Source: Mycteria americana
Taxonomy: Eukaryota > Chordata > Aves > Ciconiiformes > Ciconiidae
Length of the DNA stretch: 64,000 bases
NCBI RefSeq assembly: GCF_035582795.1
Contig: NC_134365.1
Location: forward strand, 136,241,077-136,305,076
Direction of reading: 5' to 3'
Both the position numbers and the translations under genes were made by a program. The notes below the pieces were generated by a model that saw only the letters and a program-made list of their open reading frames with translations, was not told where the DNA came from and made no database searches. Below, piece by piece: positions 35,887 through 47,821 of the stretch. The stretch's first letter is position 1. Each line of letters begins with the position of its first letter.

Positions 35887-36039
35887 GTTTTCTACGGCAA
35901 CTCGGACCGCTCGTCCTCGGTGCAAAACCTGCTGCGGCCGCCCATCGTGGCCCGCTACATCCGCCTCATCCCGCTGGGCTGGCATGTGCGCATTGCCATC
36001 CGCATGGAGCTCCTCGAGTGCCTGGGCAAGTGCGGCTGA
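35887..36039 (+). CDS. RS1: RS1 exon 6 (discoidin C-terminus and stop)
   Basis: Fifty codons followed by TGA. It encodes [20 protein letters not shown], then [19 protein letters not shown] and the end LGKCG. Cys219 closes the discoidin domain with Cys63, and Cys223 makes the inter-subunit bond with Cys59, so all ten cysteines of the mature human protein are present. The end GKCG replaces human SKCA. With the other five exons the product is 224 residues, the same as human. I see no sign of decay. Confidence 0.98.
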   Translation, partial: VFYGNSDRSSSVQNLLRPPIVARYIRLIPLGWHVRIAIRMELLECLGKCG

Positions 36040-36205
36040 GCGCCCACCCGCCCCATGCTGTCTCCTGGGGGGGATGTGTAGGCGTCCACCTGTGCAGTCG
36101 CCCCACCTCGCCACCGATGCTGGCTGCGGCCGCGGTCCTGCGGTGTAAATGCCCAGCCCGCAAAGGGAAGGGCTATCTTGAATAAAACGTTGCTTCGCAC
36201 CACGC
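36040..36205 (+). other. RS1: RS1 3' UTR
   Basis: A short, GC-rich 3' UTR of about 165 nt between the stop codon and the expected cleavage site some 20 nt past the AATAAA at 36181. Longer forms using later signals cannot be excluded. Confidence 0.7.
36181..36186 (+). terminator. RS1: RS1 polyadenylation signal AATAAA
   Basis: A canonical AATAAA 142 nt past the stop codon, the first on this strand after the coding region. Confidence 0.75.
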
Positions 36206-39200
36206 CTGGTGATAAAGCTAAACCCTGCTGTGAAGCTGATAGGTGTCTATGGGGCACACATCGAGGAAGGCAGGAGGGTTCGTTGCTGCGGCTTTGATCC
36301 CGGGAGATGTAGTGCTTCTGGCCCTGGCTGTTAGGTTGGGGAAATCATCATCACAGCATGCTGTGGAGGCCAAAGTAAGTGCAGGTGGGGTCCAAAGGCA
36401 GGGCTTGGACTCCCTTGGGGAGGACAGGTCTGTGAGTGATTATTTGTCCCCGAGCCTGGGCATCCCCTGCTGCCACACCGGGGCCAGGGAGGGCTCTTGC
36501 GCCGGGGCAGACATCTCACCCTGCTTTTCCTCATGCTCCTCCTGCCAGTCTCTGCCATCCCTGAGACAGGGTCAGGGCCAGATCTGGCCAGTGCCCAGTA
36601 TGGCGGGCCCCGCCTGTACCTCACACTCTCAATCACCTCGTGTCCCCTTGTATCAGGTCCCCTCCAGCCTGATGTGCTGTGGCCGTTTTTGGGACAGCTG
36701 TTGGTCCCTTATGCACTGGGTGGCCAAACCCCCTCCAGATCCTCTCTGGTTTTGCACTGACACATCCCGGGGAGCCCAGGACGGTTCACTCCCCATGGGC
36801 GTTTGGGCACAGGAACAAGGACTCGCTCTCATTAACTGCCTCGATCTCCATGGCCCAATACCTAATGGGTGCTGAGCACCTGAGGCATTTGGGGCATGTG
36901 GAGGCTCTGATGATGCACCCATCTCCCTGGGGTGACCACCCGGGTGCTATGGCTCATGTCCCTGCCTCTGCCCGCAAGCTGATGCCCAGCATGACCCAGG
37001 TGGGAACTGCGGCCCCTGCAGCTCCCCATGTGGGAGGGCCGTGGGGGGCTCTGGGGTGGCAGCCGCTGTTTGGCTTGTCACATGTTGTGGCAGAAACCTG
37101 GCAGGCACTGGAAGCCTTTTCCCTATTTTTTAACAATCCGTGCATCCATCCCAAAGAGTCGCGGCATTGGCACCTGAGCTGTCTCAGCGGAGAGAGGAGA
37201 GACACGAAGACAGCGGCACCAAGGCAGGCCATCTGCCTCTCGTGCCCTCTTCCTACCCCTGTGGGGAGAGAGACGAATGCTTGGTGTGCAAGGCAGGAGA
37301 TGAGATGTGGCTAAAACCAAATAAGATGTGACCAAAACCATGAGAAAAGCCTTTGGATGTCTGTGCAATTTGTCACATTTTATTCATTTGTGAGGGCAGA
37401 TGTTTCTGCCTTGTTTTTTTCCTGTATATAGAGACAAATAATAACTGTCAGGAAAATAAGCTGTTCTGGCGAGTCTGAAAGGTTCTGCTCCACTATACCA
37501 ACAGTATGAAGTCTACCGAGATGTAGAAAAGACCAATCCCCATCTGCTGAGATGATGGTTATTATGCCACCGTCACTCCCTTGTTCTCCCCCACCCCCCA
37601 AATGACTTTTGCCTGTCCACAAATGGGTGTAAGGACACGTTTTCTTAATAAGAAAGCAGTGAATCTGCGTGGTTCTCTACTGATTATCAGTCCAGGCAAG
37701 CTCTACTGAGAAGGTCCACTGAGCTCGAGGCAAGCCCTCCGTGCAGCGGAGCTGTGGGACCAGCAAGGGGTAACAGCCTCCCTGCAGGCACTGCACATAC
37801 AATGACAGGGAGACAAGGGCCCTCCACCAGCCATCATGGCTCTCGTGTTAGTAACACCAACACTGAAAGCTGAAGTGGGTCCAGTCCGTGGACACAGGTG
37901 CCATCACGTTAACACGCTGCTCTCCCTTCCCTAAAAGCAGCACAGGCAGCTCTGCTCCGTGTCCCGGTGGATGGTGACTAGAGGGGAGGAGGCTTGGTCG
38001 CTGCTGGTTTGTTGCATGACTGAGGAGTGGTGGGGTGGGGTTGGAGGGGTGAAAGGATGGATTGGGCACCAGCCAATGAATATTTGTAGCGTCCCAAAGC
38101 AGTTAAGCTTGACTGTAACCACCCAAAGCCTTGGCTGTGACTGGCCTCTGAGCTCCCACGCACAGTCCGGGGTTTTGCAAGTTGTCTGGTTTTGGAAATG
38201 CACACTGTGGCAGGGGCCGAGAGTTCCTGCGTAATTTGGAAGAGCTCGCAAGCTTAATCCACAGCCTGAATGGATGGATCACACGCCGTTATACACCCAA
38301 GCACCACACTAAATTATGTATCTTCACATGACTAATCCGAGATATAGGATATAATAAAACCTTGGAGGGAGAAAAGACTGTCCAGGTAGAAAGGACCCGT
38401 GCTATCACTCTGCCAGCCTCTCGGCTTCACGGAAGTCACTAGACCCTTTTTCCAGATTGAAATGTCCAGTGATAAATAAGAACTACCCGGCACACACTGA
38501 ATTTCACAGTGCATTTACTTCGTGCCTCTCCCTGTCTTTTGCCTGCGGTTCACTTCTCTGGCTTGCATGGGGAAAGGGCCTGCTTCTGGCTTTGATCTGC
38601 AATGTCAAAAGGGTTCCTGCTAAAGCAGGAGTTTCTGTTCTGATCCTAGCTATGCGGCTCATTTGCTAATCGACCTTTGGAAATTCACTTAACCTCTGCC
38701 TCTTATCTAAAAAGAAGGGTGCTGAGAGGCTTAATTAATTAAGTCGTCCTAAAATGCTTTTAGAATTGCACTTGACTTCCACCTCTGCATAAATGCAGAG
38801 TGCTGGAGTAACAGTGCGACTGAGGGCGTTACGAAAGCGGGATAGAACCAGCCAAAATACAATCGCAAAAATACAAAGCTTTTCCTCATAAAGTCTAACT
38901 TTTCCTAGCATATCACTGTCATTTTAATTTACCGGCACAGATGCCTCCAATCACGATTAACCAGAACAGAGCCAGCAACTGAGGCTGCAGGAGATGATGC
39001 AAAGCAGTGCTGAACATGCATTTATCTTCTAGGAGTGAAAATCCTGCAGGTCTTTACCTGCAGAGGTAGGGAGACCAATGCATGACTTTGCAACCGAGTA
39101 AAATGCAACAGGTTTGAAACAGGAGGCAGGACCAAGAGCTGCCTTCAGCTTCGTGACCTGAGATTTTAGTCCGGGATGCTTACAGAGAGAAGTGAGGAAC

Positions 39201-40509
39201 TCTGCTGAGAAGTCAAGCTTGCCCAATCTGAACTGTGTGGTAAGAGACTGGCTCAGCCCTCCAGACCAGCCACACCATTTGTAAGTCAATAGTCGCTTTC
39301 TCATAATGGGTACCTGCAGGAATTACCCTTTTACAGCTGTCTGAGAGAAAAACGCCCACACCCACTCTGTTCCCCTCCCACGGGGGACCGATGCTGACTG
39401 CACTGGGGCTACCAGGGTGAGGTGCTTGACCTCTTCAAGGAGGTGGCCACTTCATTTTCTGGAGCCCTGCAGGGAGTACAGAAAAGGGCACCGAGCGCCT
39501 GGGGTCACTACAACCAGATCCTTGAAAGAGTGAGAGCCAAGTGAGGTTGTAGGAGTAAAGCCAAGTCCCCAGAGAGCTCGGCACCTCAGGGAAACAGGCG
39601 TTTCGAATGCATTTCTGGCTGGGACTGTTGAGATGCTGGACCGCTTGTCCTGGTGGAAGTTGAAGCCGCTGGCTCAGGCCAGCAGTTTCCCTCTTTGGGA
39701 GGTGATGGGCGCAGCTCAGTGCAGGCCCCAGGCAGCAGCCCGCTCGCACAGCAGCTGTGGCTGCAGCACCCCCCACCAGGCGGCTGTTTCGGAAGGATCC
39801 GAACAGACGGCAAGTCCTGGCTTTCAGCAAGTCTGCTGCTGGAGCGCAGAGGGAAAGAAGGTCCCTACTCCTCAGTTTGTTTCCAATTACCCTGAAGAAT
39901 GAGGGACCAGCAGAGAAATATTTAAAGTTTTTTAAAGCTGTGCACAAGAACAAAAAAAAGTCATGGCCAGGACACATTAAAAAGGAACCCATCAAAAAAT
40001 ACATCGCTGACACCTGAACGTTTGCCTAGAAGAGTCTCAGCTTACGCGTGGCGATGCTGAAATGCCAACATGATGCCCAAATGGTGGATCCCCTTCTGCA
40101 GCAAAGACAATTCAAGGGCTGGAGACTTTCCGAGCCTTTTAATTTCTGAGGAGTGCCTGCTGAGGGGGTCGGTGGGTTGATACTGTTCAAAAGAGAGAAC
40201 AGCAGAGATTCGTGCCCTGAAAGGACGAAAGCCGCCCAGCGTCTGCAATGAGACTACAGGGATGGCGGGCAACAAAGCGCTGCAGCGCCGTTTTGTCTGT
40301 GCTCCTGTGGAAAGGCCAGGCCTGCGGACGGAGACAAGCCAGCTTCTCAGATGGGGAGGCACCAGGACCTGGCAGCGACCTGTCGGGCAGAGGAGTCCCG
40401 CTGCGGTTCTGGCCCGTCGTGCTCACCTGAGCCACACGAACGCTCGGGGAGGTGCTCTGCAGGAGATGTGTCAGGAATAAGATCAGCCGTTGAGCAATGC
40501 CAGCCTTCT
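36206..40509. other. Intergenic space between convergent RS1 and CDKL5
   Basis: About 4.3 kb separates the two inferred polyadenylation sites. The sequence is unique and GC-rich at the left. Open frames of about 200 codons (36243-36875 and 36679-37314 plus, 39435-40013 minus) have no domain and overlap each other. I looked for the exons that human CDKL5 uses for its 115-kDa C-terminus (recognisable by MLRTTEQQGEYFCCG) and saw none. Confidence 0.6.
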
Positions 40510-40526
40510 AGTGCAAAATCTGCATT

Positions 40527-40532
40527 TTTATT
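40527..40532 (-). terminator. CDKL5: Candidate distal CDKL5 polyadenylation signal
   Basis: The minus strand reads CTTTAATAAAAATG, with a T/G-containing stretch (GGCTGGCATTGCTC) 20-35 nt further on as a possible downstream element. No better signal is evident between here and RS1. Confidence 0.5.
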
Positions 40533-43500
40533 AAAGACATATTTTGGAAGGCCCATTCAAAAATACATTGTGCTCAGTAAAAATTAACCATTTCCATGCT
40601 GATAATTAAGGTTACCACAGGATTTTTTTTTTTTTCTCTTTTAGAGTATTTACAGCAACAATAGAAATTGTACAGAAGTTAAGAATGGAATACATGCCCA
40701 AAAAAAATTTGGTAAGGTGTACCAACAACATGATACAAAGGGTTGTATACAAACACTTTACAAATGGTTTATTAACTTGCATGAAGTCATCCTTAAATAT
40801 TCAACACATTTTAAAATCAATTTGTATTCCAGGATTAAAAAGGTTAACACCACATCACATCCCTTCCACAACAGAAAGCATGGTAAATTTAAAAGTTTGT
40901 GCGCTTTAGATTCTAGTAGCTGTTAAAAAACATCGAGGAATCGAGGAATCTTATCCGTAAATTTAGAAGTTTTGAAAGCTACCTCCCCAGCCTGTTATTT
41001 TTGGAATAGTCTGTACTGGCAGATTGTGAAAAAAGATCACATTTTTCTAAGCCTCGTTCTTCCTTCCTTCTCCCAAATGACACAAATTCAGAATTCAGCA
41101 TTTCACAGTGGAGATCTAAGCAGTCCTGGAAGTCCTTAGCAGATTAAGCAGATTTTAAAATGCCTGCATAGAGTTTCCAACAAAATTGTGGTTTCATGGA
41201 AGATTTTAGCTTATTGTTCCATATAAACCAAATATATATAGATGTCACTCCTTTCAATTAGGCATATCCTTCAGTAGTACGAGTCTAAGATGTGCACTAG
41301 CAAAAAAAAAAAAAGTTAAGAAGGAAAGTCGAGACAGTTACCTACACTTAAAGTTTTGCCTTGTTACTAAACAGTTAAAAACTCTGCCATTGGATTTACA
41401 CGTCAAGAGTTTACACCGAGAGGCTCATATCCTATAAGAAACTTGAACAGCGGCTTGTGCTATGAACATGCTTTAACCTTGCTAATGGAAAGCTCTACAA
41501 AGCAGTTACTTCACGACAACGCATTTCTACGCCTGTACAATTAAGATGCCACCTTGCATTTCTCAGAACGGGTCCAGAGAAACAATGCCCTGTGAAAACA
41601 GAGACCTGGTGGAACAAAGCGCCTGGTAGGCGGCGTGTTTTGGTGGGGGCACAATGAGGTAAGGTATCTCACCCAGATGAAATGGAAAATTAAAATGAAG
41701 AAAATCCTGAGCAAGTCTAAGGATAGCTGTTTGAATAAAACAGCAAACAGGGTGGAATAGTAGATAAGGCCTCTAACTCCCTGATAATCTGCACTAGAGA
41801 AACAACAAAGAACAAGGCAACTGCAATATTTGAGAACCACAAGGGGACGGGCAAGGGAAGACTGCAAAGCAGTGCAAAGGATGGCATTGGGATTCTAGAG
41901 GGAGAGCTCAGATGGCTTGGAGGTTTCAGAAGTATATCAGATGAAGGCCCATCAAGATTTTATTACTTGGTTGCTAACAGTACCTAGAGGAAGAATCTTT
42001 TTATATGTCTCTTCAAAATTTGGAGTCAATAGTAAAGTCAGAACAAACCAAACCTTGACCACATTCTGCAAGAAAGAGGAGGTAGATTGACTTGCAGAGA
42101 AGACAAGAGATGTGTAGAGTCACTCTTAGCCTAAGTCACAAATTCCACGTTCAGACCCTTGGGCCATGTCTTAAGAGTCACTTTTGCCCGGCTGCACATT
42201 TTGAGTTACCTTCGAAAAGAGCCTGAGAAGCAATCTGATTCGGGGGAACGAAAGCATCCACACGTAGCGGGGCTGGTCCTCTCGCACTTCTCATGCCTCT
42301 TCCACTTAGCTTGTCAAAAGCCAACTTTTGCACCAAACAATTGGCTGTACACAAGGTAACAAATAAGCATCCAAGCAGAACTTGGAGCAAGTAAAATTCA
42401 GACCTAATCCATCAGATTTACCTATGCTGTTTCACGCAGTAGCTGTTAAGACAGTCCACTGAGAGAACAGGTGACCTACCACAGCCTTTCTCTTCAAATT
42501 GAAAAAGGATCTCCTATAAAATTTGCTTTGCTTAATTTTCACCAAATTTGCTTCATGATTGCAGAATGAAAAAGATTTTTCAAGAGATTGTTTCAGTACA
42601 AGATCGTTTCAGTACAACATCTGAACCAAGTGATGTGCAGAAGCCTTCTCTTGCCTGATGAGCCTCAGCATTGATGCACTGCTGCTGTTTGACCCTTTGA
42701 AAAAGGAGCCAACATCTAGAACTTCCAAGCTGTGTTATATTAAAAGGGTTTACTCAAATCGCTCCCTTTTTAACAAAGGCCAGAAGTTAAATGGCTTTTC
42801 TCCTCATTCACTACAAACCTAGTTAATGAATGGTTAATATCATGACACCATTAGAGAGAGCTGTGTAGGGAAAGGCACCTGTTCTTAAATAGTGTCCTGA
42901 TTTGAAGGTCGTTTAAAAATGGTTAAATAGGGCACATCACCTTTCCAATCATCTTCTGCAACACACCTATCCTATTTCGAATGGTGGGCCTACTTACATG
43001 AACAACAGCCCAGATGGATGGTTTATGATATAACCCCATTAACAGATGTATTATGTATGCTAGCTGGAATGGAAAAAATAAACATTCATTGCCACCCCAC
43101 AATTTCCAGTATGTTATATATGGCTATCCTTTTCAAACTCTTTGCGTAACTGGGATTCAAATATCCTCCCAGCTCTACTCTGACAGTGGTCAACACATAC
43201 AGAATTAACTACATGCAGATATTTTTGAAGCATGTCTCACTACCAAATCATTGTAAGACAACAAAAAACTGAAACATGAATAAAAACCCCAAACACTTGT
43301 AGAGCATGGCTCCCCTCAGAAGCGGCTGGGTTTTGCCTTAGCTAAATAGATCACAACAGTGCTTTCAGAGCTATATAATCTGTGTGTCCTTTCTTATAAG
43401 GGAGGGCTACAGCACTGAATCGTTAAGAAGTGATAGCTTTTTCTGGGTGAACAAAGGAGTCTACTCAGCTAATAGCAACAGCAGCTTTTGAAGAAAAAAG

Positions 43501-45219
43501 AAAAATAAGTTGGTATGTAGCTTTTCGTACCAGTAAGATTCATCTGTTAAGAGACCTAACTGCAATGACAGGGAATGGCTAAAAGCCTATCACAGGACAC
43601 TGCTTCTTGAAGAACCACTCCAGCTTTGCTCCCGGAAACAAGTAGGTGTAGCGGAGAGAAAGGCGACAAGCCTAAGGATGGCCTGAGGGCGTCTCGTATG
43701 TTTGGAAGTTTGAAGCCTGCTTTGATATTGATGTAAACGAGCGAGTATCTGTAAATAGAGTGGCGTCAGGACCCACACATTTAGGTGGGTCTGACTTGGT
43801 ATCAGAAATCAAAGCTTGGTGTCAGTCCCAAGCCCGGTGGGATGGGGAACGTTTTAGGAAGAAGCGACCGAATCGGAGATCGCTGGCTTCCTGCCAAGAA
43901 CTCTGCCCGGTGCTCCGCGCTGGCGACCTCTCAGAGGAGCAAGGAATCTCGGGCTGCCATAAAGGGAACAAAAAGTGTTAAATAGCTCTAGGGACTGTTC
44001 TCTGTGGTCAGGCCTGTTGAAAAAAATATGTTGTTTTAGGTTAATACATTTACATGGCAGTTTAAAAGGACAGCTTAAACACATACACAATTTCAGTTAA
44101 GATGAGCTTAAGGTGCTTCTTTTTCAGTTAACAAGAGCTCAAGAGCTATAGTAAAAACATACAGACAAGTTTAGGCAGCTTGAGTTCTGCAAAATGACTA
44201 TAATTCATTTCTGAAACCTAGTTTCTTTTCTATTCACATCATTAATGATGCCATAAGGCAAAACAGATTGCCAAAGAATAAAATGCAGTTTAACTACGAT
44301 ACTTTATACTAAGTCAATCTATAGAACATGTAGCACAAGACTCACAGACCAGTGAAGAGGAAAGCTCACACTTACAAAATCGTTTGCTCTGGAATTCTCT
44401 TCCCCTTTATTGAGCCAGCAAATCTCAGTCACTATAATAAGACTCCTTTGGAAGCCTCGGCAAAATTACATTAGCAATATTCTAAATATTGGGAAGTTAT
44501 ACCAGGTTAAAAATACACAATTTATCCCAGCACCAGCTGGCCGAGCTGCTGGAAGTTCTTTCCAACAGAAGGAAGAAAATACTACATACATTCAGCACAA
44601 TTTAGCATTCAACTGAAATCTACTACGGTTTGTTGAAAGTGAGAAGAAAATGCAGTATGAAGTAGAAACAACTTTCTGTAAATATGGGCCACCAAATACT
44701 TGAACATTCCTTGGGTCACCCTTGAAGCTTTGCTAACTACTTTAAACAGCTATATGTACAGTCAGATATTACTCTGATTTAACTTAACGGTCCTGTGAAA
44801 AAAAATCCTTTGGAAACACTTTTGCTTGCTAGAAATCAGAACAGCCACATACAGCCCAGTATCACCATCCCCAGCATGAAGCTCTTACCAGCAAGCTAAA
44901 AGTCTTGCAGAGGCAAAAGGATACATATATCCACAAAGTACAGAAGAGTCTAGCCTGAACGCTCCCTCGGAGACATTCAAATAGTACTGCTTAGAGCCCC
45001 ACTCTCGGACACTGCGCTTGTGAGGGATTTCAGTGGCATCAGCCCATATCAAAGCAGAGAGCAGGACTAACCTAGTTGTGACCCACTGGTGAATCCAAAA
45101 GAGATTGCTAAAATATGCTGCTAACCTCTGATAGCGATGACTAGTAAATATCACAATGTCTTTCCTGGATGCCCACTGAACTGATCAAAAACTGAATACC
45201 CTTTCATGTCTACTGTATT

Positions 45220-45297
45220 TATATATGCTATATATACGATATATCAACACAGTATATATCATATATATCTAGATATCATATATCATATATATCTATA
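45220..45297. repeat. TA-rich imperfect repeat (TATATATC/ATATGATA)
   Basis: About 78 bp of alternating TATATA with ATC/GAT interruptions, largely self-complementary, so the RNA could fold into a hairpin. It lies in the inferred CDKL5 3' UTR. Confidence 0.85.
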
Positions 45298-47434
45298 GAA
45301 AATCACATGCACATTTCTTGCAGGCAATTGACAAAGAAAGAACTCTTATTTTGTAATTTTTCAAATTTACTAGACTGACTTTTAGCCCTGGACAAACCTG
45401 ATGCAACATCCTTCCATAATGTACTTTCTGACAAAGATTTTGAGAGTAGTGGTGCCAAATCTGCCGTTGTTGGAACTTTGGTATGACTCGAGAGGTACTG
45501 AACAGCATGTCCAGTTTGCATTGTTATCCAAGTAGGAAGTTCAGCTCTTACTGCCTGGCTGCTTCTGTTAACTACATCTATGGCTAAATCATCAAATTTT
45601 CAATCAGGTTAATCTCTTTTTGGAAAAGACAATGTATTTGCAAGTACAAGTATCTTATGAGGACAGCATCTAGAAAACAAACTATGCTGCAGAGTAATGA
45701 AGGAGTTGAACTAACATGTTTAAAAGGAAAGATTGTATTGTTCTGACACTACAGGCCTGACCCTCCTCTTATTGCACAAAGTTTAGACTGGCATAACTCT
45801 TTTGACTCCTACTGGCTCACCTTGGATTTAGTTTACTGGTAGCAACAGAGGAATCAGGTTGTGTATTTGCCACACTCGACGTTCACCAACGAAAAGGCAG
45901 TTTTAACAATGTTGTACAGGAGACCGGAACCTAAGATCTAGTATTTTGCTGAGACTGGTAACTGAACTGTGTACGGGAATATTCGGATAGTAAGACCTAA
46001 GGAGAAACTAAGCTGCATGGCAACCTTCTCCCTCAATATCCAAATATCAGATTTGTAGCTTTAACTACATCCTGAAGTAGAATAAAAAGTGCAAGAGTAG
46101 TTTAAATTTAAATACAGTGTTTATCTTATTAGTTAGTAGATTGCTAAACAAGGTGTAAAATACACATATGCATAAAAGCTTATACCATGATCTACAATGC
46201 CATGCTATGCGTAAGTGTCAAAGTTTGGCATTTCGCTTGCAATTCATGCTATGTTTCTTTGGTTTTCACCCCTGCTATTAAGTGGAGGAGCACCTGCTTT
46301 AGCTTGTAGTCATGGGGCACTTCATCTCTTTAGAGGAAACAAAAATTTGGTACTGGGGCTCTGTGCTCTTGAAGCAGATGCAGAAATCTCATTGATATTA
46401 CTAGGAAAGCTAAGGACACAGGGGAGAACATACCACATTTAGATTACTGTACAGTTCTGCAGTCTCTTACATATAGCCAATACTTCCAACAAAATAGCCC
46501 ATAATAAAGCTTGGAATTGAATGTTGTCTTTTGTTTGTTACCAATAATGCCTATAATACTGGGCTCTCATAGCTGAGCAAGATTCATACTGTTACAGTCA
46601 CATTTATATCCACATTCAACTTCCTTTTATTAGAAGTATAATACTGCACTTTATATCACAAATGTATAAAAATATGGCAGATAGTGTCATAACAATACTT
46701 TTCTTTTAAATGAGTATATTTAAAAAACAGACAGTTATCTTCCATTTATACATATATTTATATATAGAATAAAATACTCCTGATGCAATATATAAATGTT
46801 ACTGTTAGTTTTGTATAGAAACTACTGTAGCTGTTGCACTGCTTCACAATGTTTCAAACAGCTCAAAATAACTTTACATTGTAACATAAAAGATATGATT
46901 ATAACAGTACGATATTAGGTCATCATAAATAAATATTACAAATCCTATCAAATATGGAAGTTTAAAAAACAAATTTAAGACATACAATTTAACTTTAAAC
47001 CCTTAACAGGGATACACTTTTATCACATAAACCCCACTGTTTTAACTAGGCAGCAAAAAATGTAGTAAGGGCATAGGTCTAGACATGAATGTTTTCACCC
47101 TTCTAAGTGCCAATACATACCAGAAGTCTCCCAGCTTTCAGACAGAGATGTGCACTAAGCTGGAATGTAAATGAGAGAAAACGGCAATGCATTTTTCTCC
47201 CTGACCGGCACACTCTGCCTGGCATCCAGCGACATTTCTGATGACTGGTAATTCATAATTCAACTTGTTTTACTGTATAATCCCTGACTCTCACTGTGGT
47301 GCCAAACAGCATGGTTCCACATGTACATATTGCACACCTTTATAAAGCTGAAAATGCAGTCTTACCATCACCAGAACCACCACCACTACCCTACGCTGAT
47401 CTCCACCTGAACTGGCCTGTTTTCCGGAGTGCAA

Positions 47435-47821
47435 TTACAAGGCTGTCTCTTTTAAATCATTCAGATTTGGCATTCGCGATCGGTTTGTTCGGTTATACGT
47501 GTGCCCGTTCTGTCCGCTCTTGGAAGGCAGCTGATCGGAGTAGGGAGGCCCGTCACTCGCGCTCCTGTTCACCGGGGAGACGTGCCAGGTAGGTTCCAGC
47601 TGGCTTGGTATCTGCAGCGTCGGCCTGCTTTTTGGCTGAGGCTCTTGCCGCACGTTGCTGCTGCCGCTGCCGGAGCTTTGACTCATGGGGTGAATTCGCA
47701 CTTCAGAAAAAGAAGCTTTGGCTGGCTGACTTGGTAAGGGCTGGAAGCGAGGCTCAGCAGGGACAGGATGATTTGAAGAGGAGAGGTGTAAGAGCTTTCG
47801 GAGAGATTTTAATGGCTGGCT
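47435..47821 (-). CDS. CDKL5: CDKL5 terminal coding exon (107-kDa type C-terminus)
   Basis: After a GTCTTTCAG acceptor the minus strand encodes 128 residues and TAA. They begin [20 protein letters not shown], contain [19 protein letters not shown], and end [20 protein letters not shown]. This aligns across its length with the last exon of the main brain isoform of human CDKL5, which also ends in [14 protein letters not shown]5 is a CMGC Ser/Thr kinase of neurons acting on microtubule-linked substrates (MAP1S, EB2); its long tail controls localisation and stability. The leucine-rich start overlaps the region reported as a nuclear export signal in human. The internal donor used in human to switch to the 115-kDa tail is not preserved (see findings). 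The kinase domain lies outside the window, upstream on the minus strand. Confidence 0.97.
   Translation of the reverse strand, partial: SQPLKSLRKLLHLSSSNHPVPAEPRFQPLPSQPAKASFSEVRIHPMSQSSGSGSSNVRQEPQPKSRPTLQIPSQLEPTWHVSPVNRSASDGPPYSDQLPSKSGQNGHTYNRTNRSRMPNLNDLKETAL

Larger units (their letters stand above)
40510..47434 (-). other. CDKL5: CDKL5 long 3' UTR
   Basis: About 6.9 kb of A/T-rich sequence lies between the CDKL5 stop codon and an AATAAA followed on the minus strand by a GT-rich stretch. The brain CDKL5 transcript in mammals is known for a 3' UTR of similar length (over 6 kb). No open frame with a domain lies in it. It carries alternative signals (AATAAA on the minus strand near 44407 and 46627) that could give shorter forms, and a TA-rich repeat at 45220-45297. 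A 16-bp imperfect direct repeat (GTTTCAGTACAAGATC) occurs near 42590-42621. The full extent is inferred, not shown. Confidence 0.6.

Noticed and set aside
36243-37314. Two overlapping plus-strand frames of about 210 codons downstream of RS1
   Set aside because: They overlap each other in different frames, lack domains and lie after the RS1 polyadenylation signal.
39435-40013. 192-codon minus-strand frame between RS1 and CDKL5, tested as a possible CDKL5 115-kDa exon
   Set aside because: The peptide has none of the human 115-kDa tail motifs, and the upstream donor needed to reach it is absent.
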